64,000 nt of DNA from Novosphingobium kaempferiae (GCF_021227995.1 NZ_CP089301.1:372001-436000); one strand, 5' to 3'. Positions 9,087-18,108 are shown, numbered from the stretch's first letter. Made by a program: numbers and translations. The notes: generated by a model not told the origin, from the sequence alone.

Positions 9087-11149
9087 GGCTGCCCTTTCAG
9101 CGCGGCGGCTTCGGGAAAGAGGTTGCGCCGCAGCGAGACCAGCGCCAGCGCGGCCTGCCGGCGCACCGAGCGGTCCTCGTCGCCGGAGAAGACGTGGAGC
9201 GCGGTGTCGATGTCGCCCAGCAGTTCCGGCGCGGCAGGCGCGCGGTGATCCGGCTCCATGCGGCGGTAGTAGTCGCCCACGTCGGCCAGCACGCTCGTCA
9301 GCGGGGCGCTGCGGGCGGGCGGCAGGTGCAGGCGCAGTTCGCGCAGTTCGCCGATGGCGACGCCGGTGCGCAGATCGCGCAGCACGTCGTAAAGCGGCGC
9401 GCCCGGATGCTTGCCCGAGAGCGCCAGGCGCGGGGCGAGCACGGCGATGCGGTCCAGCATGCGGTTGATCCAGCCGCGCACGTCGGGCGCACCATAGAGG
9501 TTCGCGCGCTCGGCGATGTCGCGCCAGCCCGCACGCAGCGTCCGGCGGATCGCGCTGTCGAGCCCGGCGGTCTGGAGCAGCATGGCCATGACGATCGCGA
9601 ACAGCGTGCCCAGCAGCTGCGCCAGCGCGCCGTTGCTGAACGCGACGAAGTTGTCGTTGTACTTCTCGGCGATGATGAAGGGGCTGCCCATGCCCAGCAG
9701 CGCGGGGAGCGCGACACCGGCATAGCGCGGCGAGTGCATGAACGCGCCCAGCACCAGCAGCGGCGGCGCCAGCGTCATCGCCAGCATCGGGAAGCCTTCG
9801 ACCCGGGGCAGGATCGCGAAGGCGTAGATCATGCCCAGGATCGTCGCGATCAGGGTGCCGTTGAAGAACAGCCGCAGCGGCAGCAGCGGGTTGTCCGAAG
9901 CCGAGAACAGCGCGAGGAACACGCCCGCCAGCATCACCGCCGTGTTGCCATCATGCCAGCCGCTGCCGATCCACAGCGTACAGCCGAGCACGATCGTCAG
10001 CCAAGCGCCGAACGCCCCGCGCAGCGCGCCGCGATAGTCGCGGTGAACCTCGCGGTTGCGGCGCCCTTCCAGCAGTTGTGGGATGCGCGCCGAGACGGGG
10101 CGGCGGTTCAGCGTGCCCAGCTGCTCGGCAAGGTCGCGGCAGTTGAGGTGCGCTTCGATCAGGCTGGCGAGGCGCGAGCCGAGACTGAGCTGGAGCAGGT
10201 CGTCCCAGCCCGCGCCCGGTGTCACTTCCGGCTCCAGCGCGGCGCAGCGGGCCTTGAGATCGTCCGCCACGCGCTCGCGCGTCTCGCGGTCGGTCTCGAT
10301 GTCCTTGAGCCAGGCGCGGGTGTCGGCGAGCAGCCGGTCGGCCTCGTCGGTGATGGCGCCCCGCTCGCGCAGCGCGGCGATCCGGTCGGCCACGGCGGCG
10401 CCCAGCGGCATCAGCAGCGAGAGATTGTCCTGCAATGCCCGCACCGTGCGCACGCGCGGCGCGGGGCGGCTCGTCTCGAACGGCAGGTGGATCGAAAGCT
10501 GGTGCAGTTCGGTCACGTCCTGCGCAAGACGGCGCTTCTCCGCGTCGACCGAGGGATCGGGCTCCAGCTCCAGCGAATCGCGGCTCCACCGCTCGGCATC
10601 GCGCAGCATCATGGCGACGCGGCCGAGCAGGAAGGTCGAGACCGAGCCGGGCAGCACGACGCCGTGGATCAGGCTGCCGCACAGGATACCCAGCGTGATC
10701 TCCTGCACGCGCAGCGCGGCGTCCTCGAAGATCAGTTCGGGCGCGTTCACCGTCGGCAGCACGATCAGGCAGGCGGTGTAGCCCGCCAGCACGAACATGT
10801 AGCCGCGCGGCGTGCGGTCGAGCAGCGAGACGAACACGCAGAGCGCCAGCCAGCAGGCGATCGCCATCGACAGCAGTTCGGGACTGTGCGCCAGCGGCGG
10901 CACCATCAGCACCGATGCCGTCGCGCCGACGAAGGTGCCCACGACGCGGAACAGCGCCTTGGACACGACCGCGCCCGCCAGCGGAGCGGCGACGATGTAG
11001 GCGGTGATGAAGGCCCAGTACGGCCGCTCCAGCCCGATCGAGAACGAGATGTAGGCGGCCAGCATCGCCGCCATCAGCGCCTTGATCGAGAAAATCGCGG
11101 CGGGCACGCCCCAGCGTGCGAGCGCGGGCGAGTTCAGGCCCAGGCTCAT
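9083..11149 (-). CDS. FUSC family efflux transporter (AaeB-like)
   Basis: Inner-membrane protein of 688 residues with the characteristic two hydrophobic blocks: about 14-170, beginning with KALMAAMLAAYISFSIGLERPYW, and about 375-530, including LTIVLGCTLWIGSGW. Each block is followed by a cytosolic helical segment. AaeB relatives export aromatic acids such as hydroxybenzoates. The start at 11149 overlaps the MarR stop by 4 bp; the much longer open frame upstream is a shadow of the MarR gene. The substrate cannot be read from sequence, but MarR control suggests a phenolic ligand or substrate. Confidence 0.92.
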   Translation of the reverse strand: MSLGLNSPALARWGVPAAIFSIKALMAAMLAAYISFSIGLERPYWAFITAYIVAAPLAGAVVSKALFRVVGTFVGATASVLMVPPLAHSPELLSMAIACWLALCVFVSLLDRTPRGYMFVLAGYTACLIVLPTVNAPELIFEDAALRVQEITLGILCGSLIHGVVLPGSVSTFLLGRVAMMLRDAERWSRDSLELEPDPSVDAEKRRLAQDVTELHQLSIHLPFETSRPAPRVRTVRALQDNLSLLMPLGAAVADRIAALRERGAITDEADRLLADTRAWLKDIETDRETRERVADDLKARCAALEPEVTPGAGWDDLLQLSLGSRLASLIEAHLNCRDLAEQLGTLNRRPVSARIPQLLEGRRNREVHRDYRGALRGAFGAWLTIVLGCTLWIGSGWHDGNTAVMLAGVFLALFSASDNPLLPLRLFFNGTLIATILGMIYAFAILPRVEGFPMLAMTLAPPLLVLGAFMHSPRYAGVALPALLGMGSPFIIAEKYNDNFVAFSNGALAQLLGTLFAIVMAMLLQTAGLDSAIRRTLRAGWRDIAERANLYGAPDVRGWINRMLDRIAVLAPRLALSGKHPGAPLYDVLRDLRTGVAIGELRELRLHLPPARSAPLTSVLADVGDYYRRMEPDHRAPAAPELLGDIDTALHVFSGDEDRSVRRQAALALVSLRRNLFPEAAALKGQP

Positions 11150-11598
11150 GGACGCCCCCGCATTGCGGCGGCCCGCTCGCCCACGGTGGCGATCAGGCGC
11201 ACGGCGGCTTCGAGGTCGGCGTCGGGAATACCGTCGAGCAGTTCGCCGCGCAGCGCCACCAGCCGCGCCTCGGCCTTGCGGGCGATGCGCGCGCCTTCGG
11301 TGGTCAGGTGAAGGCGGTTGGCGCGGCGGTCCTCCGCATCGGCGCGGCGCTCGACGAGGCCCGCCTGCTCCAGCTGGCGCACGGTCGTCGTCAGCGAGGC
11401 TTCGGTGATGCCGATGGCCCGCGCGAGGTCCGCCTGCCGCGCTCCCGCGCCCAATCGCTCCAGATGGACCAGTGCCCAGCCCGCCGAGTTGGATATCTCC
11501 AGCGAGGCGAGAATACGGTCGGCAAGCTGCCGCCACACCCGCGCGACAGGCGCGAGTTGCGTGGCGAGATCGTGGGCGAGGCTCGAACGGTCGGTCAT
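11146..11598 (-). CDS. MarR family transcriptional regulator
   Basis: Winged-helix regulator of 150 residues. LGAGARQADLARAIGITEASLTTTVRQLE forms the helix-turn-helix and AEDRRANRLHLTTEGARIARK the wing. It is the first gene of the FUSC efflux operon and is coupled to it by an ATGA overlap. The palindrome TTAGGAGCCTAA (minus strand) lies inside its own promoter, which argues for autorepression relieved by a small, probably aromatic, ligand. Confidence 0.92.
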   Translation of the reverse strand: MTDRSSLAHDLATQLAPVARVWRQLADRILASLEISNSAGWALVHLERLGAGARQADLARAIGITEASLTTTVRQLEQAGLVERRADAEDRRANRLHLTTEGARIARKAEARLVALRGELLDGIPDADLEAAVRLIATVGERAAAMRGRP

Positions 11599-11625
11599 GT
11601 ATCCATGGGAGAATGGGGCGGCGGG

Positions 11626-11654
11626 TACTTAGGCTCCTAACTATTTCGTCGCAA
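11626..11654 (-). promoter_or_regulatory. Promoter of the MarR-FUSC efflux operon with embedded operator
   Basis: On the minus strand TTGCGA (11649-11654), a 17 bp spacer and TAAGTA (11626-11631), 28 bp before the MarR start. The perfect palindrome TTAGGAGCCTAA (11629-11640) covers the 3' half of the spacer and most of the -10 box, so a bound MarR dimer would exclude polymerase. Confidence 0.55.
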
Positions 11655-11804
11655 CCGGGGTTGCCGTGCGTTTTACAATGCAGCAATGCCGGAAATTGCA
11701 ATTTGCGCAAGCGGGACGTTGGGACGGGATACGCTTCGACTGTGCGTCGGTAATCCCAGCATGTTGCGATATTGCGGCCTGCCCACGGCCACTCTCCTCC
11801 ACCT

Positions 11805-11879
11805 CGTCATTGCGAGCGCAGCGAAGCAATCCATGGTCGGCTCACGACGCTGGATTGCTTCGCTGCGCTCGCAATGACG
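11805..11879. repeat. Long intergenic palindrome, family 1, copy 3
   Basis: Same outer arms as copy 1 with the GCAGCG / CGCTGC version of the inner arm and a different centre (ATGGTCGGCTCACGACGC). It lies in the gap between the MarR and L,D-transpeptidase genes. Confidence 0.85.
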
Positions 11880-11884
11880 AACCG

Positions 11885-12016
11885 GGGTTTAGCCCGGCTG
11901 GTCCAAGGCTCACCCCGGGACCGCTCGTCCTCTTTAGGCGAGTTCCATCGGCGGGGGCTTACCGAATAGCTGGGCTGTTCACGGCCAGCGGTCCCGGATC
12001 AGGTCCGGGACGACGG
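11885..12016. repeat. Compound CGTCGTCCCGG-type repeat element
   Basis: The right end (11972-12016) is CTGTTCACGGCCAGCG followed by the hairpin GTCCCGGATC-AGGTCCGGGAC and GACGG. The same string, with small changes, is found at 31.2 kb. The left part carries CCCCGGGACCG and CTTTAGGCG, which also have partners in the 31.2-31.3 kb copy. The boundaries are approximate. Confidence 0.5.
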
Positions 12017-12033
12017 ATCATTCAGGTCCAGTA

Positions 12034-12540
12034 TCAGGGCTCGATCTCGATCGGCGTGCCGTCCGGCACCGCCTCCCACAGCGCCTCGATCTCCTCGTCG
12101 GAGACGGCGATGCAGCCGTCGGTCCAGTCGCCGGGGACGCGGCCGGCAGGCCAGGCGTTGGGCTGGCCGTGGATCATGATCATGCCGCCGGGAGAACGGC
12201 CCTGCCCCGCCGCGAAGGCGCGGTCGGCGGCGTTGGGGTAGGAGATGTGGAGCGAGAGATGGTAGGCGCTGTTCGGGTTCGCCCAGTCGATGACGTAGCG
12301 GCCCTCGGGCGTGCGCTCGTCACCCTCGAAGCGCTTGGGGCCGACCGGCTCGTCGCCGAGCTGGATATGCTCGATCACATGGACGAGGCGGTCGGCGGAC
12401 CACAATTCCATGATCCGCGCCGCCTTGCGCACGCGGATCAGGTCGATGTCGGGCAGTTTCAGCGGCTCCTGCGCCTCGGCGGCAGTGACGCCGAGCAGCA
12501 GGAGCAGCGGGGCGAACCGAAGGACGCCCCGCATCGCCAT
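12034..12540 (-). CDS. L,D-transpeptidase (YkuD-domain) family protein
   Basis: Exported protein of 168 residues. A signal peptide (about 1-23, ending AEAQ) precedes a YkuD domain with conserved HGQPNAW and the catalytic-cysteine segment WTDGCIAVSDEEI near residues 138-150. The usual S-x-GC-[IV]-R site reads TDGCIAV here, the variant seen in YafK-like members. It probably forms or edits peptidoglycan cross-links in the periplasm. Its ATG overlaps the purA stop (TGATG), so expression is probably coupled to purA. Confidence 0.82.
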   Translation of the reverse strand: MAMRGVLRFAPLLLLLGVTAAEAQEPLKLPDIDLIRVRKAARIMELWSADRLVHVIEHIQLGDEPVGPKRFEGDERTPEGRYVIDWANPNSAYHLSLHISYPNAADRAFAAGQGRSPGGMIMIHGQPNAWPAGRVPGDWTDGCIAVSDEEIEALWEAVPDGTPIEIEP

Positions 12541-13829
12541 CAATCCACGAAGGGATCGCGCACGAGGATGGTGTCCTCGCGCTCGGGGCTGGTGGAGACG
12601 AGCGCCACCGGCGTCTCGATCAGTTCCTGCACGCGCTGGATGTACTTGATCGCCTGTGCGGGCAGGTCCGCCCACGAACGCGCGCCGGCGGTGGTGCCCT
12701 GCCAGCCGTCCATTTCCTCGTAGATCGGCTCGACGGCGGCCTGATCGGCAGCGTGGCTGGGGTAGTAGTCCAGCACCTTGCCCTTGAGGCGATAGCCGGT
12801 GCAGATCTTCACCTTCTCGAACCCGTCGAGCACGTCGAGCTTGGTCAGCGCGATGCCGGTCACGCCCGAGATGGCGCAGGACTGGCGCGTCAGCACCGCG
12901 TCGAACCAGCCGCAGCGGCGCTTGCGGCCGGTGACGGTGCCGAATTCGTGGCCGCGCTCACCCAGACGCTGGCCGGTCTCGTCCTCCAGCTCGGTCGGGA
13001 ACGGGCCGGAACCGACGCGGGTGGTATAGGCCTTGACGATGCCCAGCACGAAGCCGGTCGCCGACGGGCCGAGGCCCGAACCGCTGGCGGCGGTGCCCGA
13101 CACGGTGTTCGAGCTGGTGACGAAGGGATAGGTGCCGTGGTCGACGTCGAGCAGCACGCCCTGCGCGCCTTCGAACAGGATGCGCGCACCGGCCTTGCGG
13201 ACCTTGTTGAGACGCTTCCACACCGGCTGCGCGAACTGGAGCACGAATGGTGCGATCTCGCGCAGTTCGTTCAGCAGCGCCTCGCGGTCGATGGCGGGCT
13301 GGCCGAAACCGGCGCGCAGAGCGTCGTGGTGCGCGCAGAGGCGGTCCAGCTGCGGCTCCAGTGCGTCGAGGTGCGCAAGGTCGCAGACGCGGATCGCACG
13401 GCGGCCGACCTTGTCCTCGTAAGCCGGGCCGATGCCGCGACCGGTGGTGCCGATCTTGCCCGCACCGGCAGCCGCTTCGCGCAGACCGTCGAGTTCGCGG
13501 TGGACCGGCAGGATCAGCGGGCAGTTGTCGGCAATCGCGAAGTTCTCGGGATTGATCTCGACGCCCTGGCCGCGCAGCTTCTCGACTTCGGACTTGAGGT
13601 GCCACGGGTCGAGCACGACGCCGTTGCCGATGATCGAGAGCGTGCCGGTGACGATGCCCGAAGGCAGCAGGCTCAGCTTGTAGACCTGGTCGCCGACGAC
13701 GAGCGTGTGGCCCGCGTTGTGGCCGCCCTGGAAGCGAACCACGGCGTCCGCACGGCTGGCGAGCCAGTCGACGATCTTGCCTTTGCCCTCATCGCCCCAC
13801 TGGGCACCGATCACGGTTACGTTTGCCAT
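12540..13829 (-). CDS. purA: Adenylosuccinate synthetase
   Basis: GTP-dependent ligase of 429 residues that joins IMP and aspartate in the first step from IMP to AMP. The N-terminal [17 protein letters not shown] is the P-loop and catalytic Asp segment; [21 protein letters not shown] and [12 protein letters not shown] follow in order. Length is normal. A good minus-strand promoter lies about 100 bp upstream (13935-13964). The L,D-transpeptidase gene is coupled downstream. In many alphaproteobacteria hisZ lies next to purA; here an alpha/beta hydrolase separates them. Confidence 0.98.
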   Translation of the reverse strand: MANVTVIGAQWGDEGKGKIVDWLASRADAVVRFQGGHNAGHTLVVGDQVYKLSLLPSGIVTGTLSIIGNGVVLDPWHLKSEVEKLRGQGVEINPENFAIADNCPLILPVHRELDGLREAAAGAGKIGTTGRGIGPAYEDKVGRRAIRVCDLAHLDALEPQLDRLCAHHDALRAGFGQPAIDREALLNELREIAPFVLQFAQPVWKRLNKVRKAGARILFEGAQGVLLDVDHGTYPFVTSSNTVSGTAASGSGLGPSATGFVLGIVKAYTTRVGSGPFPTELEDETGQRLGERGHEFGTVTGRKRRCGWFDAVLTRQSCAISGVTGIALTKLDVLDGFEKVKICTGYRLKGKVLDYYPSHAADQAAVEPIYEEMDGWQGTTAGARSWADLPAQAIKYIQRVQELIETPVALVSTSPEREDTILVRDPFVD

Positions 13830-13934
13830 GGATATGCTCCTCCACCCTGCCTCGGTGGATCCAGTAACGCCCTTCGACAGGACTCGGCGATATGGATTGT
13901 TCTTGGGGCGGGGTCGCCCCGGCTTTTCGGTCGC

Positions 13935-13964
13935 GCCCTAGTGGGAAGGCGGGCCGGTAGTCAA
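13935..13964 (-). promoter_or_regulatory. Candidate purA promoter
   Basis: Minus strand TTGACT (13959-13964), an 18 bp spacer and TAGGGC (13935-13940). Predicted leader of about 100 nt to the purA ATG. Confidence 0.45.
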
Positions 13965-14077
13965 GGGGCCCCGTCGTGGGGGCCGTCGCGGGGGCGTTAC
14001 CCTTCGATACACTTGATTGCTTGCCGGACACGGGCGCGATTGCGACCCTGCGCCGCAGACAACCGAGGTGCGCGACC

Positions 14078-14935
14078 ATGAACAAACCCCGCCTTCCCGC
14101 CCTTTCGCTGATCGGCGCGCTGCTGCTGGTTACGGCAACGACCGCCCATGCGCAGGAGCAGGCCGCCACAATCAGCTACGGCACCGAACGGTTGCAGAAC
14201 CTCGATTTCTGGCCCGCCGCAAGGAAGGGCCCTGCCCCGCTGGTGCTGTTCGTCCACGGCGGCGGCTGGAAGCGCGGGAGCAAGGACAATGCCACCGGAC
14301 GCTACAAGGCCGCGCACTACACGGCAGAGGGCTATGCCTTCGCCAGCGTCGATTACCGCCTCGTCCCCGAGGCGACGGTGGAGCAGCAGGCGCAGGATGT
14401 CGCCGATGCCCTCGCCGCACTGCTGAAGCGTGCCGATTCGCTCGGCATCGCGCGGGGCAAGGTCGTGCTGATGGGGCACAGCGCGGGTGCGCATCTCGTC
14501 GCGCTGCTCGGCACCGACCCGCAGTATCTGCGCAAGGCGGGGCTGTCCTATGCGGATATCCGGGGCGTGATCCCGCTCGACGGCGCGGCCTACGACGTGC
14601 CCGGGCAGATGCAGGAGGGGCCGCGCGTGATGGGCGGGACGTATCGGCAGGCGTTCGGCGACGATCCGGCGCGCCAGCGGGCGCTTTCGCCGACGCTGCA
14701 GGCCGCCGCGCCCAATGCGCCCGCGTTCCTGCTCCTCCACGTCCAGCGCGCCGACGGCGTGCGTCAGGCCGAGGCGCTGGAAGCCGCGCTGCGCAAGGCG
14801 GGAACGCCGGTAGAGCGCCAGTCGGTGCCGGGTCAGGGCCTGCGCGGCCACATGCAGATCAACCGCGAACTCGGCAGCCCTGACTACGCGGCGACCGGCG
14901 TGGTCGACCGCTGGCTGGCGAAGGTGTTCGCCTAA
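14078..14935 (+). CDS. Secreted alpha/beta hydrolase
   Basis: Protein of 285 residues with a signal peptide (about 1-23, ending AHAQ). The HGGGW oxyanion motif (about 62-66) and GHSAGAH nucleophile elbow (Ser near 131) are those of the carboxylesterase/BD-FAE (esterase/lipase) group. A C-terminal His in GLRGHMQINRE probably completes the triad. It likely hydrolyses an ester in the periplasm; the substrate is unknown. It reads away from purA and ends 8 bp before a family 1 palindrome shared with the convergent hisZ. Confidence 0.85.
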   Translation: MNKPRLPALSLIGALLLVTATTAHAQEQAATISYGTERLQNLDFWPAARKGPAPLVLFVHGGGWKRGSKDNATGRYKAAHYTAEGYAFASVDYRLVPEATVEQQAQDVADALAALLKRADSLGIARGKVVLMGHSAGAHLVALLGTDPQYLRKAGLSYADIRGVIPLDGAAYDVPGQMQEGPRVMGGTYRQAFGDDPARQRALSPTLQAAAPNAPAFLLLHVQRADGVRQAEALEAALRKAGTPVERQSVPGQGLRGHMQINRELGSPDYAATGVVDRWLAKVFA

Positions 14936-14943
14936 CCCCCCGT

Positions 14944-15017
14944 CGTCATTGCGAGCGTAGCGAAGCAATCCGGCGGCGTGGGCCGACGTGGATTGCTTCG
15001 CTACGCTCGCAATGACG
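14944..15017. repeat. Long intergenic palindrome, family 1, copy 4
   Basis: TAGCG / CGCTA version of the arms. Located between the convergent alpha/beta hydrolase and hisZ stops. Confidence 0.85.
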
Positions 15018-15028
15018 AGACTGAAGCG

Positions 15029-16153
15029 TCAGACCGCCACTGCCTCGCCGCCTTCGAGGCGGTGCGAGCAGCCGAGTGCGAGCGCGTCGTCCGCTTCGGA
15101 GAGCGCCGCCACCGTCACCCAGCCGATCGCGCGTTGGCGCGCGGCGACTTCGCGGTCGTGGCCGAGGGGCAGGAACAGGCGCCGCTCCTCGCCCGCCGCG
15201 GCGGACAGCGTCTCGATCAGCGGATCGGGATAGAGCGAGAAGCCCGTCGCCGCCTCCGGATCGCGCCCGGTCTGGCCGAGGATCGCGTAAGTACCCCCGC
15301 GCCCGAGGCTGCCGGGAACGCCATCGGCATAGATCGTGAAGCCGAACCACGACTGGTATTCGAAGCCGTGGCGCTCCGAGGGGTCGAGCGTCAGGCGTGC
15401 CTTGCCGTTCACGCGCGCAGCAATGGCGCGCAGCGCGGCAATGCGGCCCGCGAGCGCCCCGCCGACGTCGAACTCGGCCAGCCGCTCGATCGCGGTCTCG
15501 AACGGGCCGACCGCGTAGAGCAGCGGCAGGTACGCCTCGCCGCCAGCATCGACGAGCCCGCCCGCGTCCTTGGCGTCGAGCATCTGGCGCACCGTCTCGA
15601 TGTTGTGCGAGGGCAGCGGCAACGTCCCGGCGCTCAGCGCGTCGACGAGGTCGGGCAGCGTGAAGTCCACCGACACGCCCGTAGCCCCGGCCGCGCGCAG
15701 CGTCTCGATGGCGAGTTCGACGATCTCGGCCGCCGCCTCGGTAGAATCGGCGCCGATCAGTTCCGCGCCAAGCTGAAGGCGTTCGCGCGCGGGGTCGAGG
15801 CCGTCGCCCTTGATGGTGACGACCTGCCCCGAATAGGACAGGCGCAGCGGGCGCGGCGACGGCGACAGGCCGGTCGCGGCGATGCGCGCGATCTGCGCGG
15901 TCATGTCCGAACGCAACGCCAGCATCCGCGCCGAGACGGGATCGACGAAGCGGAACATGCGGCGCACCTGCACGCCCGCCATGCGGCTCGCCAGCGCCTT
16001 CTCGAACTCCAGCACCGGCGTCTCGACGCGCGCGTAGCCATGGCTGGCGAGGACGTCGTGCGCGGCGCGGCGCACCGTCTGGGAAGCCCATGCCTGCTGC
16101 GGCAGACGGTCGCCCAAGCCCTCGGGCAGAAGATCGCGGTCGTTTTCCTGCAT
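15029..16153 (-). CDS. hisZ: ATP phosphoribosyltransferase regulatory subunit
   Basis: Class II histidyl-tRNA-synthetase-like protein of 374 residues, without a catalytic tRNA-charging role, that activates short-form HisG in the first step of histidine synthesis. Visible family features are LLPEGLGDRLPQQA at the N-terminus, the motif 2-like FRFVDPVSARMLALRSDMT, and the C-terminal GRGGTYAILGQTGRDPEAATGFS. The start at 16153 lies only a few bases from a proposed TAAGGG -10 box, so a very short leader is possible. No hisG is in the window. Confidence 0.93.
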   Translation of the reverse strand: MQENDRDLLPEGLGDRLPQQAWASQTVRRAAHDVLASHGYARVETPVLEFEKALASRMAGVQVRRMFRFVDPVSARMLALRSDMTAQIARIAATGLSPSPRPLRLSYSGQVVTIKGDGLDPARERLQLGAELIGADSTEAAAEIVELAIETLRAAGATGVSVDFTLPDLVDALSAGTLPLPSHNIETVRQMLDAKDAGGLVDAGGEAYLPLLYAVGPFETAIERLAEFDVGGALAGRIAALRAIAARVNGKARLTLDPSERHGFEYQSWFGFTIYADGVPGSLGRGGTYAILGQTGRDPEAATGFSLYPDPLIETLSAAAGEERRLFLPLGHDREVAARQRAIGWVTVAALSEADDALALGCSHRLEGGEAVAV

Positions 16154-16307
16154 AGTGGCCGCGCCCTTAGCCCGCCCGCGCGCGCTTGTCGAATGCGCAA
16201 ATCTGCGACGATTGGCGACGAATTTTCGGTCGGCGGCGCGGCGGTCAGCGGCTAGACCGCAGACCAACGTCTGGCGGGACGATCCTTACACCGGAGACTT
16301 TCAAGGC

Positions 16308-17081
16308 ATGACCCTGCACGCCGCCCGTCCGCTTGCATCCATCGTCGCCGCGCTGGCGATGACGCTTTCGCTCCCCGCACTCGCCCAGGGCATGCCCGGA
16401 GGCATGGATGGCGGCATGGGCGGCGGAGGTATGGGCGGCATGGGAGGCGGCGATGGCCCTCCCGGCGGAGGCGGTGGCCGCATGCGCGGGCCGCAACCGC
16501 CCAAGCCGATCAAGCGCGAGCGGTTCGACAAGATCGTCACCGGCATGTTCCGCACTGCCGACACCAACCGCGACGGCACCGTCACCCTCGACGAACTCCA
16601 CGCCCTCGTCGAAGCCCGCCGCGCCGCGATCATCAAGGACCGCTTCGCCGCCGTCGACACCGACCGCAACGGCGCGATCTCCATGGCCGAATTCACCGCA
16701 TGGCAGAGCAAAATGGGCTCCGCCGCCGCCAGCGAGGACGCCGCGACCGGCGACCGCTCCGGCCCGATCGCCGAGGCGGTCATGCCCGAAGTCGGCGACG
16801 AGCGCGAAGACCGTCTGCTCCCCGCGCTGATCGAGCCGCTCAGCGGCACCGTCATCGCCCGCGCCAACACCAATTACGACGCGGGCGTCTCGCTGGAGGA
16901 ACTGCTGGCCTACGAAGGCAAGCTGTTCGACGCCGCCGACACCGACCACGACGGCTACCTCTCGATGGAAGAGCTGCGCCCGAGGGGCAAGGACGGCGAG
17001 CGCATGCGCGGACGCGGAATGCCCGGTGAGCCGATGGGCGGGCCGATGGGCGGACCCATGGGCGACCTGCCGCCGCGCTGA
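16308..17081 (+). CDS. Exported EF-hand calcium-binding protein with Gly/Met-rich tails
   Basis: Protein of 257 residues with a signal peptide (about 1-26, ending ALAQ). A Gly/Met-rich stretch (about 28-60) is followed by EF-hand loops DTNRDGTVTLDE, DTDRNGAISMAE, a degenerate NTNYDAGVSLEE and DTDHDGYLSMEE. The C-terminus repeats GG/PMGGPMG. It is probably a periplasmic or extracellular calcium sensor or buffer. Its stop faces the MarR-GNAT stop across about 10 bp. The function beyond calcium binding is not known. Confidence 0.85.
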   Translation: MTLHAARPLASIVAALAMTLSLPALAQGMPGGMDGGMGGGGMGGMGGGDGPPGGGGGRMRGPQPPKPIKRERFDKIVTGMFRTADTNRDGTVTLDELHALVEARRAAIIKDRFAAVDTDRNGAISMAEFTAWQSKMGSAAASEDAATGDRSGPIAEAVMPEVGDEREDRLLPALIEPLSGTVIARANTNYDAGVSLEELLAYEGKLFDAADTDHDGYLSMEELRPRGKDGERMRGRGMPGEPMGGPMGGPMGDLPPR

Positions 17082-17091
17082 GGCGCAAAGT

Positions 17092-18012
17092 TCAGGGCGC
17101 GGCGCGCAGCACCGCTCGCCACGTCTCGCCCTGGATCGGCTCGCCGAACGTGTGATGCACTTCGGTGGAGATGCATTCGAAGCCGTTGCGCGCGTAGATT
17201 CGCCGCGCGGCTTCGAGGACGGTATGCGTCCACAGCACGACCTCCCCGTATCCCTTCTCCCGCGCGAAGCCGAGGCATCCGCTGACGAGCGCATCCCCGA
17301 TGCCGCGACGCCGCGCGAAGGGTTCGACGTGAAGCAGGCGCAGGCGACCCACGCCCTCCCCCTCGTCCGTCAGGAACACCGCACCCGCCATCACGCCGCC
17401 CATGTCGGCGATCCAGCACCGTTCGCGCTCGGGGTCGAAGTTGCGCAGGAATGCGGCGACCGTCTCTGCCTCCAGCGCTTCCAGTTCCTCCTTCCAGCCG
17501 TGGCTAGCGGCATAGAGCATCGACTGGCGCGCCGCGACCTGGCTGACTTCGCCGATCAGCGCGGTGCGGATCGTGAAGCCGTCGCTCGCATCGGGGTCAA
17601 GCAGCAGCCGCGCCCGCGTCAGCGCCTGCACCACATCGTCCCGCTCGGTCGTAGTCAAACGGCCCAGATCGTGCGCGACGGCGGCGCGCTGCCGTCCGTC
17701 GATCTCGTCGAACGCCTCGCGCCCGGCCTGAGTCAGCCGGATCGGACGTGCGCGCGCATCGCTGTCGAGCCTGTCGCGCGTGACCCAGCCGCGTTCCTCG
17801 AAGCGCGCGATCATCCGGCTGAGATAGCCGCGATCGAGGCCGAGTGCGGCCTGCAGCACGTTCGCCAGCACCGGCTCGCGCCCGGCGATCTCGAACAGCA
17901 GGCGTGCCTCGGGAAGATTGGCGTCGGTGTCGAGAAAGCGCGCGTCGATGGCGCCGACGTGCTGCGTGAAGAAGCGGTTGAAGGTGCGGATGGCGTCGAT
18001 GGCATGGTCCAT
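17092..18012 (-). CDS. MarR-GNAT fusion protein (HTH regulator with N-acetyltransferase domain)
   Basis: Two-domain protein of 306 residues. Residues about 5-140 form a MarR winged helix (ALGLDRGYLSRMIARFEERGWV, LDSDARARPIRLTQAGREA). Residues about 150-306 form a GNAT acetyltransferase with the acetyl-CoA loop VEPFARRRGIGDALVSGC and the IYARNGFE signature. The start at 18012 was chosen because the palindrome TGTTGACTGAGTCAACA lies 21 bp upstream and would otherwise be inside the gene. The regulator probably represses itself; the acetylation substrate is unknown. Confidence 0.9.
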   Translation of the reverse strand: MDHAIDAIRTFNRFFTQHVGAIDARFLDTDANLPEARLLFEIAGREPVLANVLQAALGLDRGYLSRMIARFEERGWVTRDRLDSDARARPIRLTQAGREAFDEIDGRQRAAVAHDLGRLTTTERDDVVQALTRARLLLDPDASDGFTIRTALIGEVSQVAARQSMLYAASHGWKEELEALEAETVAAFLRNFDPERERCWIADMGGVMAGAVFLTDEGEGVGRLRLLHVEPFARRRGIGDALVSGCLGFAREKGYGEVVLWTHTVLEAARRIYARNGFECISTEVHHTFGEPIQGETWRAVLRAAP

Positions 18013-18032
18013 GCCCACGCCTTCCGCCTTTA

Positions 18033-18049
18033 TGTTGACTGAGTCAACA
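18033..18049. promoter_or_regulatory. Candidate MarR-type operator TGTTGACTGAGTCAACA
   Basis: Perfect 17 bp palindrome (8 bp arms around a central G) 21 bp before the MarR-GNAT start. A TAAAGG hexamer abuts it on the gene side in minus-strand orientation, so it probably overlaps the promoter. Autoregulation is inferred from position. Confidence 0.55.
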
Positions 18050-18077
18050 ATAATGCGTGCTACCCCGAGCGCGCACG

Positions 18078-18108
18078 AAAAAGGGGCCGACGCCATGGCG
18101 CCGACCCC
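18078..18108 (-). terminator. Rho-independent terminator of serA
   Basis: On the minus strand a 12 bp hairpin (18083-18108, two mismatches) runs directly into five T residues (18082-18078). It lies about 30 bp beyond the serA stop. Confidence 0.75.

Larger units (their letters stand above)
11599..12033. other. Gene-free intergenic region with operator and two repeats
   Basis: 435 bp without a credible gene. It holds the MarR promoter/operator (11626-11654), palindrome family 1 copy 3 (11805-11879) and a copy of the compound CGTCGTCCCGG element (about 11885-12016). The stretch 11655-11804 shows nothing recognisable. Confidence 0.6.

Noticed and set aside
11150..11710. N-terminal extension of the FUSC frame by 187 codons
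   Set aside because: It lies over the MarR gene in another frame and has no transporter-like sequence; the ATGA overlap at 11146-11149 marks the start.
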